Shown piece by piece: positions 61,175-64,000 of a DNA stretch of 64,000 nt (the stretch's first letter is position 1; each line of letters opens with the position of its first letter). The notes under the pieces were generated by a model. It made no database searches and was not told where the DNA came from. It saw nothing but the letters and a program-made list of their open reading frames with translations. Position numbers and translations under genes: made by a program. This DNA is from Haloarcula vallismortis ATCC 29715 (lineage in GTDB: Archaea > Halobacteriota > Halobacteria > Halobacteriales > Haloarculaceae): the NCBI RefSeq assembly GCF_000337775.1, contig NZ_AOLQ01000004.1, forward strand, positions 1 through 64,000, in the 5' to 3' direction.

Positions 61175-61821
61175 TGAAGACTAAGACTCTCTTTAGCACT
61201 GTTGCTATCGCCCTCCTGATTATGTCCGCCGGATGTTCGGGCTTCGCGGGAGGGAGTGGACCAACTGAACGGACATCGACGCCAGAGGCCACGCCTACCA
61301 CAACGGCAACGCCCGAAGCTACGCCCGAGGCCACTGAAACGCCAACGCCCGAACCAGTAGTCACTGAGACTGACAGCGACGAGCTGACCAAGGCAGAGAA
61401 GTTTGCGGAGTTCGATGAGAATATCCGAGATTTGTATCGGCTAAGTAATAGAAGCGAGTATCTTAAAGGAACAAGAGCGTTCCCGGAGAACGATACGTAT
61501 CATCTGACGGTTGAAATGCGGGATACTACGAACCGCACTAAAACCGTTAAGGACCGGAGAGATCCACTCTTCAAGTATACTGCTATCGTAGAGGATTACA
61601 ATAACAACGATAACCACTTGCCGGAGCGGGACCACACGTACATCCCCGATAGATTCAATATAACGTTTGTTACGGAGGACGGTGAGGTGTTCGAGACGTA
61701 TTACGTGAAATACACTTGGGCGTGGAACTATTCGACCGGCAGCTGGTCGATGCGAGTCCTACTGGGGAAGTATGGCTCGACCGCCGAGGAAGGGCCGGGC
61801 TACCATGACAAGTGGAAGTAG
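61171..61821 (+). CDS. Sec-type lipoprotein, unknown function
   Basis: The 216-aa protein has a Sec signal (MMKTKTLFSTVAIALLIMSAGC) with lipobox Cys22, no twin arginines, then a Thr/Pro/Glu-rich stalk (TPEATPTTTATPEATPEATETPTPEP) and a C-terminal domain of 130 residues (YHLTVEMRDTTNRTKTVKDRRDPLFKYTAIVEDYN ... YYVKYTWAWNYSTGSWSMRVLLGKYG). NRT, NNT-like and NRS/NYS sequons suggest N-glycosylation. Lower GC than average. Coupled to the membrane protein upstream. The 249 bp after it (61822-62070) hold no gene. Confidence 0.75.
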   Translation: MMKTKTLFSTVAIALLIMSAGCSGFAGGSGPTERTSTPEATPTTTATPEATPEATETPTPEPVVTETDSDELTKAEKFAEFDENIRDLYRLSNRSEYLKGTRAFPENDTYHLTVEMRDTTNRTKTVKDRRDPLFKYTAIVEDYNNNDNHLPERDHTYIPDRFNITFVTEDGEVFETYYVKYTWAWNYSTGSWSMRVLLGKYGSTAEEGPGYHDKWK

Positions 61822-62070
61822 AGAACCGGCTACCTCAGGATTATGAGCCACAGAGCGTTTTCTGGTGACGACCGGGCCGCTCAAGAGTCAGTCAACCCTA
61901 TTCTCTATCGCTGATAGACCAAAAGGGCGGGTTACAGAATCGAAGAGGAACGGACGAGCGAAACGGCAAACCCTGCCGTCGACACCGTTGTTGTACAATT
62001 CGTCGCGCAAGGTGGGCATGTCATAACTCCGAGGGACAAAGATTAGACCCAGCCGGTTCTAGAGGGAGAT

Positions 62071-62364
62071 ATGAGAGCGAAGCCGGAGTATCGCGACCGG
62101 GACGACACGGAGGTTGCGGTGCTCGATGCGCTCGCTGACCGCCGCGACGAGGGGATGACCGTCTTCGAGCTCCGGTCGCGGACGGAAGAGAATATCGACC
62201 GGATTGAGGACGCGCTCGCCGCTCTCAAGGCAGACGGCCTCATTGAGGTTGAGGACAACGGGGAGCGGACCGTCATTCTACCAGGCGAGGGCGTGGTGGG
62301 GGAATCGCTGCCGGACGAAGACGAGTCGATTCTCGACCAGATTCGCAAGCGGCTCCCGTTGTAG
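62071..62364 (+). CDS. Winged-helix protein (DUF6432-like)
   Basis: The 97-aa wHTH protein: RDDTEVAVLDALADRRDEGMTVFELRSRTEENIDRIEDALAALKADGLIEVEDNGERTVILP. Recognition helix is NIDRIEDALAALKADG and the wing follows. The tail is acidic. Resembles DUF6432 transcription-factor-like proteins; target unknown. Convergent with the rhodanese-MBL gene. Confidence 0.82.
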   Translation: MRAKPEYRDRDDTEVAVLDALADRRDEGMTVFELRSRTEENIDRIEDALAALKADGLIEVEDNGERTVILPGEGVVGESLPDEDESILDQIRKRLPL

Positions 62365-62383
62365 CTGCTGTCTCGTAGCGGTG

Positions 62384-63562
62384 TCACACCGCGTCCGACG
62401 GCGCGGCCGCGCAGTTATTCGGGCCGAGTTCAAGCTCGAATGCCGTGTCGTCGTCGGCCGCCTCTGTTCCGAGATTGATGGCGATAATCTGCTCGAAGTT
62501 GGCGGGCCGCGGCGGCATGTCGTCACAGACGTACTCGACGAAGGCATCGCGGTCCATCTCGAATGCTGGAAGTCGGTCGCGAAGAGTGGCAAGGGTCGCG
62601 GTGAACGTGCCATCGGTCGCCGGCGTGGTCGACTCGCTGTAGTGGCCCGGGGCGACGAGTGTCTCGTCGGGGAGTGCAGCCAGTCGGTCGGTCAGCGTGC
62701 GGTGGAGGTCCTGCGCGAGATCGCGAGCGCCGTCGGCCCCGGCTTCCAGATCTGGGCGAGCAACGCTGTCGAGAAAGACGCTGTCGCCGGCCAGAAGCAC
62801 ATCGCCGATGGTGAAGCCGGTCATACCGGTGGTGTGGCCGGGCAGCGGGTGGGCTTCCAGTGTGGCCGACCCAACCCGTAGCGTTTCGCCGTCGGCGAGT
62901 TCGGTTACGTCGTCGACGCCGCGGGCGACTGCCCGTTCGGAAAGCATCGCTTCGGCGTCGGTCTCGGCGGCGAGGCGGCGAACGCCGCTGACGTGGTCGG
63001 CGTGGACGTGCGTATCGATAGCGTACGTGAGCGAGGCGTCGCGGTCGGCGGCATCGGTGACGTACCGGTCGGTAAACGCTCGTAGCGGGTCGACGACGGC
63101 GGCCGAACCGTCGCTGACGATCATGTAGCCGAGACAGCCAGACGACCGACGGCGGTACTGGAGGACGGTCGTGGCGTCGCAGGGAACCTCGCGGGCCTCG
63201 TAGAGCCGCGCCCACCCCTCCATGCCGTCGCTGAGGTTCTGTGCCTCGAAGCCGTGTTCAGTCAGCAAGCCGGCGACGAAGGCGCTGGCCTCGCCGCGGC
63301 CACAGACGACCGTTATCGGGCCGGTGCCGGCGACATCGGCGACAACGTCGTCCACCTCGCCGGTCACCTTTGCCTGGAGGAACTTCGTAAATGGGAGCTG
63401 TGTCGTCGTCACCGATTCGCCGCGAATCCGCCACTGCTCGTACTCGTTGCGGTCGCGAACGTCGAGCAACCGGACCGATTCGCCGGTGTCGAGTTTCGAC
63501 TGCAACGCTGCTGCGGATAGTGACGGCGGGTCCGTCGGTGGGTCAGGGTAGCCATCGGCCAT
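62384..63562 (-). CDS. Rhodanese-metallo-beta-lactamase fusion (persulfide dioxygenase-like)
   Basis: The 392-aa protein has an N-terminal rhodanese domain (LLDVRDRNEYEQWRIRGES; Cys87 in VVCGRGEAS), a linker, and a C-terminal ETHE1-like metallo-beta-lactamase with THVHADH (184-190), LPGHTTGMTGF and a GDSVFLD metal Asp. ETHE1-type enzymes oxidise glutathione or low-molecular-weight persulfides to sulfite; rhodanese fusions handle the sulfur next. Start ATG 63562; a TATA-like GATTTATCC at 63582-63590 lies about 24 bp upstream. Confidence 0.88.
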   Translation of the reverse strand: MADGYPDPPTDPPSLSAAALQSKLDTGESVRLLDVRDRNEYEQWRIRGESVTTTQLPFTKFLQAKVTGEVDDVVADVAGTGPITVVCGRGEASAFVAGLLTEHGFEAQNLSDGMEGWARLYEAREVPCDATTVLQYRRRSSGCLGYMIVSDGSAAVVDPLRAFTDRYVTDAADRDASLTYAIDTHVHADHVSGVRRLAAETDAEAMLSERAVARGVDDVTELADGETLRVGSATLEAHPLPGHTTGMTGFTIGDVLLAGDSVFLDSVARPDLEAGADGARDLAQDLHRTLTDRLAALPDETLVAPGHYSESTTPATDGTFTATLATLRDRLPAFEMDRDAFVEYVCDDMPPRPANFEQIIAINLGTEAADDDTAFELELGPNNCAAAPSDAV

Positions 63563-63632
63563 ACCGACTGTAGCGCTCCCCGGTGGATAAATCGGGCGGG
63601 GATTTCAAGCCACTGCCGCGCCCAGCGGACGT

Positions 63633-64000
63633 ATGGACGCCGAAGCCACCATCGACGCTGTCCGTGACCAGACCGAGACAGAGCGAGACAGACTGGGCTC
63701 GGACAAGGTGCTTATTGCAGCAACAGATGCGACACTGGAGACGGAAGCGGTGCTCACAGCAGCCGCGACCCGCGAGTCAGGGCTTGCAGACATACTCAGT
63801 CGGTGGGCTGCTGAGACAGACAGTAACGCAGCGACGCAGTTCGAGGGAGCTGCCGAGGCCGCGGCCGAGCGGGCGAACCGAATCGACGTAGATGCCGGTA
63901 ATCCGGATGGATTTATCGACCATCTCGAAACCGTTAGCGGGACTGCACAGCGCGTCGGGGCCGGTCTCATTGCCGCGCCACTGGTCGCCGACCGGTTCTA
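63633..64000 (+). CDS. Helical haloarchaeal protein, 3' truncated by window edge
   Basis: From ATG 63633 the frame stays open to the window end (at least 122 residues): MDAEATIDAVRDQTETERDR, then LIAATDATLETEAVLTAAATRESGLADILSRWAAETDSN and AAERANRIDVDAGNPDGFIDHLETVSGTAQRVGAGLIAAPLVADRF. Ala/Glu-rich helices, no signal peptide. Possibly a helical-bundle protein; I do not recognise the family. Divergent from the rhodanese-MBL gene by 70 bp. Confidence 0.7.
   Translation, partial: MDAEATIDAVRDQTETERDRLGSDKVLIAATDATLETEAVLTAAATRESGLADILSRWAAETDSNAATQFEGAAEAAAERANRIDVDAGNPDGFIDHLETVSGTAQRVGAGLIAAPLVADRF

Noticed and set aside
61842-61913. 23-codon ORF after the lipoprotein gene
   Set aside because: No TATA box at the right spacing, no motif, and length well within chance.

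Overview
The window is haloarchaeal chromosome. The DNA is GC-rich and the proteins are strongly acidic (Asp/Glu-rich). Many genes have a TATA-like box 24-33 bp before the start codon, as expected for leaderless transcripts. Archaeal hallmarks include ABCE1, Sec61-beta, SepF, archaemetzincin, a beta-CASP nuclease, UbaA, FAU-1, a Tat-plus-PGF-CTERM surface protein and AbrB-PhoU regulators. Gene content and protein style suggest Haloarcula or a close relative; this is inference, since no database was searched. I saw no rRNA, tRNA, CRISPR array or insertion sequence.

Region by region. 1-780: end of a coiled-coil haloarchaeal protein. 819-8449: phosphate island, with an AbrB-PhoU regulator divergent from pstS-pstC-pstA-pstB-phoU and a second AbrB-PhoU; the 328-bp divergent promoter region is dense in short repeats. 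8488-14653: thiE, a glutaredoxin-like protein, a short-chain dehydrogenase, a CNNM/CBS protein, a cupin, a tiny ribbon-helix-helix protein, a beta-CASP nuclease and a 39-aa zinc-finger protein. 14654-16886: two divergent thiosulfate sulfurtransferases, one followed by a duplicated GCTTCG-rich tail. 16900-19051: AI-2E-type permease and a geranylgeranyl-reductase-like flavoprotein. 19116-24240: small membrane proteins and a MoxR/DUF58 operon. 24308-28292: beta-propeller, pentapeptide-repeat channel-like protein and CopD-like membrane protein. 28392-29293: an AT-richer UPF0175/PIN toxin-antitoxin module with a palindrome over its promoter. 29290-36829: uvrA, LURP-one-like protein, Tat/PGF-CTERM LVIVD protein, FAU-1, Sec61-beta and thioredoxin. 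36875-37440: PAS remnant and a hairpin cluster. 37446-43459: F420 reductase, HAD phosphatase, UPF0146, archaemetzincin, ABCE1 plus an EMC6-like protein, and a winged-helix regulator. 43506-47923: cysteine hydrolase plus YqcI/YcgG pair, PIN-ATPase-KH protein and UV damage endonuclease. 48137-59142: peptidases, a sensorless chemotaxis-type transducer, UbaA, BtuF-like protein, PUA protein, SepF, an ABC-2 exporter and an acidic zinc-ribbon protein. 59291-61821: an envelope cassette (PKD protein with exact 48-bp repeats, membrane protein, lipoprotein). 62071-64000: winged-helix protein, rhodanese-metallo-beta-lactamase fusion and a truncated gene.

Functional themes: phosphate uptake and its local control; sulfur/persulfide chemistry (three rhodanese proteins, UbaA); DNA repair (UvrA, UvsE); RNA and ribosome quality control (ABCE1, FAU-1, beta-CASP, PIN-KH, PUA); and the cell envelope. 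Most of the window is core haloarchaeal gene content. The accessory-looking parts are the toxin-antitoxin module, the 36.9-37.4 kb hairpin region, the 57.5-57.8 kb gap and the 59.3-61.8 kb cassette.
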